Assembly (NCBI GenBank): GCA_029266495.1
Contig: JAQSWS010000013.1
Span: 37,425-101,424 of the forward strand
DNA: 64,000 nucleotides
DNA from: Rariglobus sp.
Lineage (GTDB): Bacteria; Verrucomicrobiota; Verrucomicrobiia; Opitutales; Opitutaceae
Reading direction: 5' to 3'
Made by a program: the position numbers and the translations under genes
Notes under the pieces: model-generated
What the model was told of the DNA's origin: nothing
The model's input: the letters and a program-made list of their open reading frames with translations, nothing else
Database searches by the model: none
Part shown: in pieces, positions 28,542-37,000 of the stretch
Position numbering within the stretch: the first letter of the stretch is position 1
Layout of the letters: every line of letters begins with the position of its first letter

Positions 28542-31397
28542 TTATTGTTTAACGAAGCGCACCGCGTCGGCCATCACGTAGCCGTCCGTTGTTCCAGTGG
28601 TCCGGATAAGCACACTCCCGCCGGTTCCGGCGTTGAAGGTATAAGTCCCCAGCGACCGCCACTGGTATCCATTCAAACGTTGGTTGACCGGCACGGTGGT
28701 TGTCCCGCTGACCGAGGTGATATCGAAGGGGACAGCGGTTGCGCGATCCGTGGAGGCCGCCCACCAGGCGAACACCTCGTAGGTTCCCGACGTCGGCAGG
28801 TTGGGCGTGAACCGGATGCTCTTGGTGCCTTTCCCCGTGTTTCCATCGTGGAGATAATTGCTGCCATTGAAGGGGGGCGCAAAGGTGGAGGCGACCCACG
28901 TCCCGACGAGAGTGACTCCCGTCGAGTCGGTGTTGTCCACGATGACTTCCGTCGGGACCACCACTCCGCCGACCAGCGCCTGGATCTGGTCGATCTGAAC
29001 CCGGCGTCCTGTCGCTTGCGGATTGGCCGAGGCGTCCACGGTGATGCTGATGGTATGGGTCGTATTGGGGAGTCCGTTGATTTCAAACACCGTGCTGCGG
29101 AAATCGAGACTCGACGCAAAGCCGATGGGCATGAACAGGTCCTTTTGCACGGCCGCTCCGCCGTCGATGGAGATGTTCACCTTGCCGCAATCTCCCGCGC
29201 GAGTGGCCAAAAGGCGCACGCCGGTTCCCGTGAAGGTGAACGTCGCGGACGAGCCGGTCGTCGAGGACTGATGGTAGGTTTTCCCGTATTGGACGGGGTC
29301 GGTCGTGGCGGTGGTCCATGTCCCCGTATAGGAACCCGCGGTGTCGTCGATGTCCGTGACCACGGGAAGCTCCGGAGGCGTGACGGACGCGACCTGGAAG
29401 TAATCCAAGCTGACCCAGTTGCCGGTGGACACCGGGTTGTGGGCGGTGATCACGAATCTCGCGGTGTGGGCCGCATTGCTCAAACCGGTGATCCGGCAGA
29501 GTTCCGTGCGCCACATGTCCGTGGGCGAATAGCAGTCGACGACGGCGGCGGGCGTCGGGGAGCCGTCCACATAGACGGTGAGCTTGGCCGCGTTGTTGAA
29601 TTTCCGCCCGTAGAGGCTGACGTTCGTGCCGGTGAAGGAAACCTGGCACCACTGGTTGAGCTGGTCCGTGGCGGATTTGGTCAGGGCATAAAAATCCTGA
29701 TCCGTGTTAACGTGAGTCCAAAGCGTGGTGCTGCTGTAGGTGACCGCCGCCGCCGCACTGTCGATAATCGTGACGGAAGCAGGGCCGGAGCCGACGCCAT
29801 TGGGCACTTCATGCATGCCGATGTCAGTGTTGCCCGAATTGGCGGGCAGAGGACCCCAGAAATCACGGCCACCGTTGTTGGCGATGGTCCCGCCCTTGTT
29901 GATGCAAGGGGAGCCCGCTTGCAGTTTGAACCGGTCATAGTTGGCGGCGAGGTAACCATCCGCCCCGGCGCCGGTAAGGGGGCCTGTGAACAGGGGGTCG
30001 GCCACGAGCTTATAGGGGTCCGTCACGTTGGCGGTGTGGCCCCAGTAGCAGTTGTTGCTGAACCAAGTCTTCGTGGGGTAAATGCCCACCGTGGTGATAT
30101 AGAAAATGTTATTCTTAAAATACGTGGCGGAATTGTCCCGGATGCGGAAGCCTTCCGGACGCGTCGAATAGAACACGTTGTTGTAGATCTGAACGTCGCT
30201 CTTCCCCAAGACAGGCCAAACGGGAAACTGGCTGCTGCTGTTGGTGCTGCGGCCGTCGTTCACGCTCAGGTTGTAGCGGTAAATGGTCGTCTTTACCAAA
30301 TCGGTGGAGTTCGCAAACTGCTTGGGCATGACGATCAGGATGCCGCCCACGTTGTCGTGGGTGTAGTTGTATTGAAAGGTGTGGGTTCCCTCGGTGCCGT
30401 AATCCACGTCGAAGGCTTGGGAATCTCCGTCCGCACCGTTGACGTAAGGGCTGCGCGTGCGGGCCACCTCGTTGAACTGAAACACCGTATTGCGGGTGAA
30501 ACTACAGGTCCAGAGACCGGCGATGGCCCCAAAATCGTTATTGGTTGTTCCGCCGCCGGCATCCAAACACACGTTGTTTTCCACGACGGGGGCGTCGCAG
30601 GCGGTCAGGGTCAAACCGTCCGAGCCGGTATGATCGAAGACGTTGTCGCGGATGACCACACCGGTGCTCCACCAGGTTTTATCCGTTTGGGTCATCCAAT
30701 TGGGGCCCTTGAAATACAGGCCGACCGCCGACAGGTCGTGCACGTAATTGCCTTCGATCAGGAGATCGTGGAACTTGTAACGCTCGCCCGCGAAGCTGTC
30801 CCTGACCTCGATGTAGATGCCGGCCGTTCTGGTATTGTTGTCATTGATCTTGGCTGTGTAGCCGCGGACATGGTGAATGTCGTTGTTGAGGATTTTGATG
30901 CCGGTTGCCGTGACTCCCGCGGCGGAGAGGCCCACATAAATGCCGATTTTGTTATCCTGGCCGGTGGCGGTTCCGCTGTGGTTCAGGTTATTCGTCACAT
31001 CGAAATCCTGAATCGTGGTGTAAGGCCGCGCCCAGAGCTGGATGGCATATTGGTCTGCGGCGCCCGCGATGATCTTGGGCTTGGGATCGGCCGGGTCACC
31101 GTAGGCGCCCCAGGTGATGCGGGCGGTGGCCGTGCCATTGCCCTTGGGATACAGGCTTCCCGTCCAGGCGCCGCCTCGTTTGAAGGAGATTGTGTCGCCC
31201 GCGAAGAAGGTTCTGCCATTCACCTTGCTTAAGGTCCGCCACGGGCTGGCCAGCGAACCGGTCGGGCTCTCGTCGGCGCCGTCGACGGAATCCACATAAT
31301 AATCGGTAGCCAAAGCGGAACTCGCAAACAGCGAAAGGCACACCGTCGCGGTGAACGCCTGGCCGGCTCTTCTCAATCCATCTGATATGTTTTTCAT
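28542..31397 (-). CDS. Secreted right-handed parallel beta-helix protein with three C-terminal beta domains
   Basis: 951 residues from ATG 31397. The signal peptide is cut near residue 30 (SALA). Residues about 30-530 show parallel beta-helix rungs (short repeats such as VIRDNVFDHTGSDGL, NNVCLDAG) typical of polysaccharide lyases and pectinases. Two related carbohydrate-binding-like sandwiches follow (about 560-690 and 690-815), then a golvesin-C-like domain (about 820-951, ending in VMADAVRFV). A polysaccharide-degrading or binding role outside the cell is likely; the exact activity is unknown. The glycosidase at 59.6 kb ends in the same last domain type. It is next to a PEP-CTERM gene and an AraC-type regulator. 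Confidence 0.85.
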   Translation of the reverse strand: MKNISDGLRRAGQAFTATVCLSLFASSALATDYYVDSVDGADESPTGSLASPWRTLSKVNGRTFFAGDTISFKRGGAWTGSLYPKGNGTATARITWGAYGDPADPKPKIIAGAADQYAIQLWARPYTTIQDFDVTNNLNHSGTATGQDNKIGIYVGLSAAGVTATGIKILNNDIHHVRGYTAKINDNNTRTAGIYIEVRDSFAGERYKFHDLLIEGNYVHDLSAVGLYFKGPNWMTQTDKTWWSTGVVIRDNVFDHTGSDGLTLTACDAPVVENNVCLDAGGGTTNNDFGAIAGLWTCSFTRNTVFQFNEVARTRSPYVNGADGDSQAFDVDYGTEGTHTFQYNYTHDNVGGILIVMPKQFANSTDLVKTTIYRYNLSVNDGRSTNSSSQFPVWPVLGKSDVQIYNNVFYSTRPEGFRIRDNSATYFKNNIFYITTVGIYPTKTWFSNNCYWGHTANVTDPYKLVADPLFTGPLTGAGADGYLAANYDRFKLQAGSPCINKGGTIANNGGRDFWGPLPANSGNTDIGMHEVPNGVGSGPASVTIIDSAAAAVTYSSTTLWTHVNTDQDFYALTKSATDQLNQWCQVSFTGTNVSLYGRKFNNAAKLTVYVDGSPTPAAVVDCYSPTDMWRTELCRITGLSNAAHTARFVITAHNPVSTGNWVSLDYFQVASVTPPELPVVTDIDDTAGSYTGTWTTATTDPVQYGKTYHQSSTTGSSATFTFTGTGVRLLATRAGDCGKVNISIDGGAAVQKDLFMPIGFASSLDFRSTVFEINGLPNTTHTISITVDASANPQATGRRVQIDQIQALVGGVVVPTEVIVDNTDSTGVTLVGTWVASTFAPPFNGSNYLHDGNTGKGTKSIRFTPNLPTSGTYEVFAWWAASTDRATAVPFDITSVSGTTTVPVNQRLNGYQWRSLGTYTFNAGTGGSVLIRTTGTTDGYVMADAVRFVKQ

Positions 31398-31537
31398 GGG
31401 GTAGGGGGTAAAGCACTTGCGCGGGGGAAGGCGCACAGGAGGCCGCTTCGACATCTGGCGGATGGCGGCGGCCGGGGAGCCGGCATACGGCAATCCAGAT
31501 TCCCGGGGGAGAGAACGCTGCTTACAAAGAAAGCCCT

Positions 31538-31558
31538 GGCCGGTTTATAAACCCGGCC
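31538..31558. promoter_or_regulatory. Near-palindrome upstream of the beta-helix gene
   Basis: GGCCGGTTTATAAACCCGGCC, symmetric except for one extra C. It sits about 140 bp before the beta-helix start and 97 bp after the stop of the PEP-CTERM gene, in a 257-bp gap with no gene. The size and AT-rich centre suit an operator for the AraC/LacI-type regulator nearby, but no second copy was seen in the window. Confidence 0.3.
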
Positions 31559-31654
31559 TGACGGCAACCGACAACACGGGGGCACGTGGCGCGCGTTAGA
31601 GGCGGAAGCAAGCCTGCGGAGGTGACGCGCGCCGCACCCCCGCACGGCTTTCAA

Positions 31655-32365
31655 TCACGACGACCGCGCTTTGGAATGCTGATGGTTGCGACGCAGAGTG
31701 ACCAATAACAGGCAACCTGAGACAACCAGCGCGTAGGTGGACGGCTCGGGAATGGCGGCGGAGGCGGTCGTCAGGGTGAGGTTGTCCAAACGGAACGGGG
31801 TCGTCTGATCTGTCGCACCCCAGAAATAGAGGCGGAATGTGGCGGTGCCGGCGACGGATTGCAGACCGGGCATGTCGCTCAAGTTGACGCTGTAGTTCGT
31901 CCACGTGGCCGTGGGTGAAAAGGCGGTCGCGTTGGCATCGACGTGAGTCCCGTTGGTGAAGGAACCGGTGGTGCTGAAGTAGAGCGCGTAAAATTTGGCG
32001 GACGCGCCGGTGTCACGATAGAAGTCAAAAGACAGTGACGAGAAAGAGAGTGTCCCGCCCGAAATCGTAAACTGAATGTATTTGTTACCGTTAAACGCGT
32101 TCGTCTCGATGCTGTTGTCAGCCGGTCTCAGGAACAAGGTGGGCACGGGATTCCCCGAGGTCGTGCTGATGCCCGATGTCGTGAACCCCGAGCCCAGCGT
32201 GATGCTGCTCGCGATGGAGTTCGCATCCGCATCGGTGCTGGCGTAGGTGGTCGTCGTATTGACTCCGAACTGATATAACGCCGAGACCGTGTCGGCTGCC
32301 GTTGAACGGGTGCCTGCGACGCACAACGCGGTCGCCGCCAGGAGCAGGTTGAGGGTGGGTTTCAT
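31655..32365 (-). CDS. PEP-CTERM sorting domain protein (secreted)
   Basis: 236 residues from ATG 32365. The signal peptide ends near STAAD. The mature part is a beta-sandwich (YIQFTISGGTLSFSSLSFDFY and FRLYFWGATDQTTPFRLDNLTL resemble other PEP-CTERM sandwiches). The tail is IPEP, TYALVVSGCLLLVTL and RRN. It is transcribed away from the AraC regulator with a 105-bp divergent spacer and is upstream of, and on the same strand as, the beta-helix gene. Confidence 0.85.
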   Translation of the reverse strand: MKPTLNLLLAATALCVAGTRSTAADTVSALYQFGVNTTTTYASTDADANSIASSITLGSGFTTSGISTTSGNPVPTLFLRPADNSIETNAFNGNKYIQFTISGGTLSFSSLSFDFYRDTGASAKFYALYFSTTGSFTNGTHVDANATAFSPTATWTNYSVNLSDMPGLQSVAGTATFRLYFWGATDQTTPFRLDNLTLTTASAAIPEPSTYALVVSGCLLLVTLRRNHQHSKARSS

Positions 32366-32470
32366 GTGATTTTTCGGGGGACGCCTTTGTAGCACCCTCC
32401 GGGAAAAGCAGCCATGGCGATTGGCGAAATAAATATTGTCGAATAACGAAACAGGGATAATCACGCCTCC

Positions 32471-33622
32471 GTGGACAAATGCTTCCGTGTCGCCCTGGCC
32501 TTCCGCAGCGAGATCCTGCTCGCCAGCAAATCGTTTTTTTTGGGAGCCCATCAATTTGCCCACACCCGGCCCGACTGGAAAATTGTCTATCTGAATGGGA
32601 CGACCCTGTTGTCCTGGGAAGAGGCGTTGAGCGCCCGTCCGGACGGAATTCTCGGGATTTTACCGCATGAGAACATGATCACGCGCCGGCAGGCGGGGAA
32701 GAGCCATGTCGTCATTCTGAACAACGAAAAACATCCGTTCCACAAGGTGATTTCGGACGGCGTCGCCGCGGTCCGCAAAGGTGCCGACCACCTGTTGAAA
32801 CGGCACCTCGTGCATTTCGCCTTTGTGGGACAGTCGGGGTGGTTTTTTTCCGATCAACGGCAGCAGGCCTTCGCGGAGGCGCTTAAAAATGCGGGGCAGT
32901 CACATCCGCTCGCCGTCGCGGATATCGGCGACCTGCAGCTGGACCCCGACAAGTTTCATCGCTGGCTCAAATCGCTTCCCGTGCCCTGCGGGATTCTTTG
33001 TCCGAACGATGTGGTCGGGATGAAGGTCATCATGGCCTGCCTTGACGCCGGTTTGTCCGTGCCCGGGGACGTGGCGGTATTGGGTATCGGAAATCACAAG
33101 GAGGTGTGCTCGGAATCCCCCGTGACGCTTTCCAGCGTGGAGCCGCACTTCGAAACGGTCGGCTTTCGCGCCGCCGCCTTCCTGCATGACCTGCTCCGCG
33201 GAAAACGCGTTTCCAGCGACCCCGTGCTCGTGCCCCCGGGAGAAGTCATTGTTCGTGAGAGCACCCGGGTTTTCGCGTTGAAAGATCCGCTGGTGCGGCG
33301 GGCGATGACGATCATCCACGAGGAGCATATCGAACCTTTGACCGTGCCGGTTTTGTTATCCCGGCTGGGCAACCTGTCGCAACGGCTGCTCGAACTCCGC
33401 TTCAAGGAAAGCCTGGGAAGTTCTCCTTATCACGAGATTCTCAACGCCCGCATCGAGCGGGCCCAGCGACTGCTCCGCAGCTCGGCGCTTTCGCTGGAGG
33501 AAATCGCGCATCAATCGGGATTTTATGATGCCTCGCAATTCAGCCGGCACTTCAAAAAACTGTGCGGACAAACCGCGTCCCATTACCGCAAAGCCCACGA
33601 GGCATCGTCGTCTGCGGATTAA
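32471..33622 (+). CDS. AraC-family transcriptional regulator with LacI-type sensor domain (XylR-like)
   Basis: 383 residues starting at GTG 32471. Residues about 1-270 resemble the periplasmic-binding-protein fold of XylR/LacI regulators (CPNDVVGMKVIMACLDAGLSVPGDVAVLGIGN). The C-terminus is a double helix-turn-helix of the AraC type (ERAQRLLRSSALSLEEIAHQSGFYDASQFSRHFKK). Such proteins bind a sugar and activate a catabolic operon. It is divergent from a PEP-CTERM gene that precedes the beta-helix gene, so control of that locus is likely. Confidence 0.9.
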   Translation: MDKCFRVALAFRSEILLASKSFFLGAHQFAHTRPDWKIVYLNGTTLLSWEEALSARPDGILGILPHENMITRRQAGKSHVVILNNEKHPFHKVISDGVAAVRKGADHLLKRHLVHFAFVGQSGWFFSDQRQQAFAEALKNAGQSHPLAVADIGDLQLDPDKFHRWLKSLPVPCGILCPNDVVGMKVIMACLDAGLSVPGDVAVLGIGNHKEVCSESPVTLSSVEPHFETVGFRAAAFLHDLLRGKRVSSDPVLVPPGEVIVRESTRVFALKDPLVRRAMTIIHEEHIEPLTVPVLLSRLGNLSQRLLELRFKESLGSSPYHEILNARIERAQRLLRSSALSLEEIAHQSGFYDASQFSRHFKKLCGQTASHYRKAHEASSSAD

Positions 33623-33699
33623 CGTGGTTAAAATGAAGCTGCAGCCACTCCGGGGCAGGGCGTGACCGCTGGGCACCGCCACCCGGGTCGGGCACAAAA

Positions 33700-33725
33700 A
33701 AGCCGGAGGCACAGGCCTCCGGCTT
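33700..33725 (-). terminator. Terminator of the decayed GH88 copy
   Basis: AAGCCGGAGGC (33700-33710), loop ACAG, GCCTCCGGCTT (33715-33725), followed on the minus strand by a T run (the plus-strand A run at 33695-33700). It is positioned like the terminator after the intact GH88 gene and has nearly the same left arm. It now lies downstream of a pseudogene fragment. It may also stop antisense reading into the AraC gene. Confidence 0.7.
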
Positions 33726-33786
33726 CGGAACCGAGCCGGCGCGCCCGGCGGTCACGCCCTGCCTTTCTCCGCCACTGAAACCGCGT

Positions 33787-33922
33787 TCAGAAGAACGTCA
33801 GGTAGTCGCCTTCGGCCATGCGCTTGATGAGAAGCTCGAGTTCCATCGCGTGGTAGTCGCCTCACATCGACGATTCGCCGCAGGGGACCTTCCGGCCTTT
33901 CGGGATGTGGTCCCGGCGGTTC
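33787..33922 (-). pseudogene. Decayed 3' fragment of a GH88-type hydrolase gene
   Basis: 136 bp that align without gaps to 40501-40636, the end of the GH88 gene, with about 16 differences by eye. The minus strand reads DHIPKGRKVPCGESSM, stop, GDYHAMELELLIKRMAEGDYLTFF, stop. The internal TGA at 33862-33864 replaces the Trp codon TGG of the intact gene. No homology is visible upstream of the DHIPKG segment. Several differences are synonymous, so the copy diverged before it decayed. The rest of the 444-bp gap (33623-34066) holds only the terminator and otherwise no feature I can support. Confidence 0.85.
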
Positions 33923-34066
33923 ATCCCTGCACCCAAGTCAGAGTGGACGAGAGGGTTCAGTTGTGAAAGCGTCTGGCGCTCGACGACGAGTTCCCGGTCC
34001 GCGAGCGATCTCCGCCATTCCCTCGCGAGGCTGCGGCGGGCACACCCTCTCCTCCACTCTTTTCTC

Positions 34067-37000
34067 ATGAAACCCTCCCGGCTTTGCTCGGCGTTCGGCC
34101 TGTGTTGCGTCTCCCTGCTCGTCAGCGGCCCGCGCGCCCATGCGGAAGACGATGAGCCGCTTTCACTCGCGGCGTTGCACGCCAAGGCCGAGGCCGGCGA
34201 TGTTCAGGCGTGGGTGGAACTCGGCCAGCGCTACGAATTGGGCGAGCAGGGCTTGGAGCAGGATTACGCGAAGGCCCGCGCGTGGTATCAAAAGGCCGCC
34301 GCCAAGGACAACGGCTACGCTGCCTTCCAACTCGCGGCCATGGCGCGCGCCGGCGACAACGGCAAAGAACCGGATCCTGCGGACGCCTTCAGGTGGATGC
34401 AAAAAGCCGCCGGGCTCGGCTTCCCCGGCGCACACGTGGAACTCGGCGCCATGCACCAACACGGCGAAGGCACGCCCAGGAATCTCGTCGAAAGCCTGAA
34501 GGCGTATTTGAAGGGCGCCGAGCTCAACGACGCCGAGGCGCAGTTCCGTGCCGGCATGGCGTTCGCCGAGGGTCGCGGCACCAAGAAGGATTTGCTCACC
34601 GCCGCCAAATGGCTCGCGCGCGCCGCTGCGGGACACGACGAGGCTTCGGCTAAATTGCGCGAGTTGCTCGCGGAAAATCCGGACTTGGACGCCAAACTCG
34701 AAGCACAAGCCCCCGAGGTGACAAAGCAACTGCTCGCGAAGGCCGCGAAGGGCGACGCGGAGGCGCAAATGGCCTTGGTGGAACTCTACAGCCTCGGCGG
34801 CGGCGGGTTGGCGCCCAGCCAAGCGACCGCATTGAAATGGCTGCGCGCCGCCGCCGCGGCTGGCAACGCCGACGCTCAATTCGGCCTCGGCAAACGCATC
34901 TTGTGGGGCGACGCCACGGAGAACGAAACCGGCGCCACCGAGTGGTTCAAAAAAGCAGCGGCGCAGAAGATGCCCGAAGCCTTCTATGAACTCGGCCTGT
35001 CGTATCGCATCGGTCAACAGGTGGAGAAAGACCCGGTCGAATCGCTGAAGTGGTTCCGCGGCGCGGCCGACCTCGGCCACGTCGATGCGAAGCGCCACGT
35101 CGCCCTCGCCTATCAGAACGGCTGGGGAGTGCCGGCAGATGTCAAGGAAGCGGCGCGTTGGTTCGCCGATGCAGCCAACCACGGACACACGCCATCCATG
35201 TATGCGCTCGCGATGATCGTCCTTGAAGAAGGCGAATTGAAAGACTCCGCGCTCGCACGCAAATGGCTGACGCGCGCCTCCGAACTCAATGACGGCGACG
35301 CAAAGGAGGCGCTCGATAAGCTGGATGATGCGGAGAACGAAGCGAAGTTCACCGCCCAAATTCCGCCCGCCGTCACCGGCCCGACCCGCGCCCTGTTTCT
35401 CAACGCGCTGCGCGGCAACGCCGACGCGCAGTTCAAGCTGGGCGTCACCTTTGGTTACGGCAACGCGGATGGACTGCGCGCCGACCCCGCCGAACAACTC
35501 AAATGGTTCAAACTCGCTGCGGAGCAGGGCCACGTGTTCGCGCAACGCAACCTCGGCCAGGTGTTGATGACTGGAAAAGACGTGCCCCGTGACGACGCCG
35601 AGGCGTTCAAGTGGATGCAGCGCGCTGCGGAGCAGAAGGACGCGGACGCATGTTATTATCTGGGCGTTTTGTATCGCGAAGGACGCGGCACGGCCAGGAA
35701 CTCCGCCGAGGCCGCCAGGTGGCTGAAGCTTTCCGCCGACGGCGGCAGACACAGCGCGCGGATGGACCTCGCCGCGCTGTTGCTCGCCGGTGACGGCGTC
35801 GATAAAAACGAAGCCGAGGCGGTGGCGTTGCTCGTGAAGACGGCCGACGAAAAAAACGGCGAAGCCATGTGGCGCTTGAGCCAGCTCTATGCACGCGGCG
35901 TCAACGGCGCCGCACCCGACGCCGCGAAAGCACACGAGTTAATCGTAAAGGCCGGCGGCCTCGGCCACCCCGAAGCCAAGTCGCGACTCGCCGAACTCGC
36001 GACCGCGGCGAACGCTGAAAAACTCGCGGCGATCGAACGCGAATTCCAGACCGCGTTTTCCGCGGCCACGACGATGGGGGACCGCAAGAAGGCCATCGTC
36101 GTGTATTCGCGGGCGATGGGCGAATTCCGCTACTCCGAAAATCTGACGCAGCCGCAAATCTGCGAGAAGGTGCTGGCGGTCTTGCGGCCGAAAATGGAAG
36201 CGAATCTCGCCGAAGCCGGCGAATACGCGATGGCGATCAACAGCCTCGTGTTCGACAACGCGACCCTGCAACGCGTGCTGCCTGCCCACGTCACGAGCCG
36301 CATCAAAGCCCATGCCCAGGAAGTATCCGCGGCCTATCAGCGCCGGGAGGAAGCGCTCCAGCCGATTCGCACGTGGATTCCCAAAGCGGAAGCGGGCGAC
36401 CTCCACGCGCAGATGCAGATCGCTGAGGGCCTCCTCGCCGCCGGTCCCGCGCAGGACGTGCCCGGAGCGATAAAGTGGTTCCAACGCGCGGCCGACGCCG
36501 GCCACGCGCCTGCCCGCCAGCGGCTCGGCAAAATCCTCTACGATGACGCGCTCGCCGAGGAGAAGGCTGGCCGCAAAGACACGTCGCGTCTCGGCTTCGA
36601 AAAATCCGCCGGCTACGGCAACACCGATGCCATGCTCCTCCTCGCGGCGCGGCATGTCAGCGGAGCTTACGGAAAGGAAGATGCGGTCGCCGCAAAGGCT
36701 TGGGCCGAAAAAGCGATCGCCGCCGGCGACAAGCGCGGAACGGATCTGCTGCAATTATTCGGGGCCGTAAAAGACATGGGCGCGAGGGAGACGTTCGATG
36801 CGGCACTGAAGGCCTACGACGCAAAGGACTTCGCGGCCGCGCTCGCGGGCTGGGAAAAAGGCGCCGCCGCGGGCGATGCTTACGCGATGTTTGCCCTCGG
36901 CGTGTTGTATGAACGCGGCGAAGGCGTGAAGACCAGTTATGTCACCGCCAAGAGCTGGTATGAAAAGGCTCAAGCGGCCGGACACCCCAAAGCCGCGGAG

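Noticed and set aside
28545..31232. Very long open frame on the plus strand opposite the beta-helix gene
   Set aside because: It is the mirror of a GC-rich coding region. The minus strand has a signal peptide, repeats and named domains, whereas the plus-strand product is Gly/Arg/Val-rich without any pattern.
33926..34066. Possible N-terminal extension of the Sel1 gene (starts before 34067)
   Set aside because: The extension overlaps the GH88 remnant, has no signal-peptide character and shows no Sel1 pattern. The ATG at 34067 begins a clear signal peptide.
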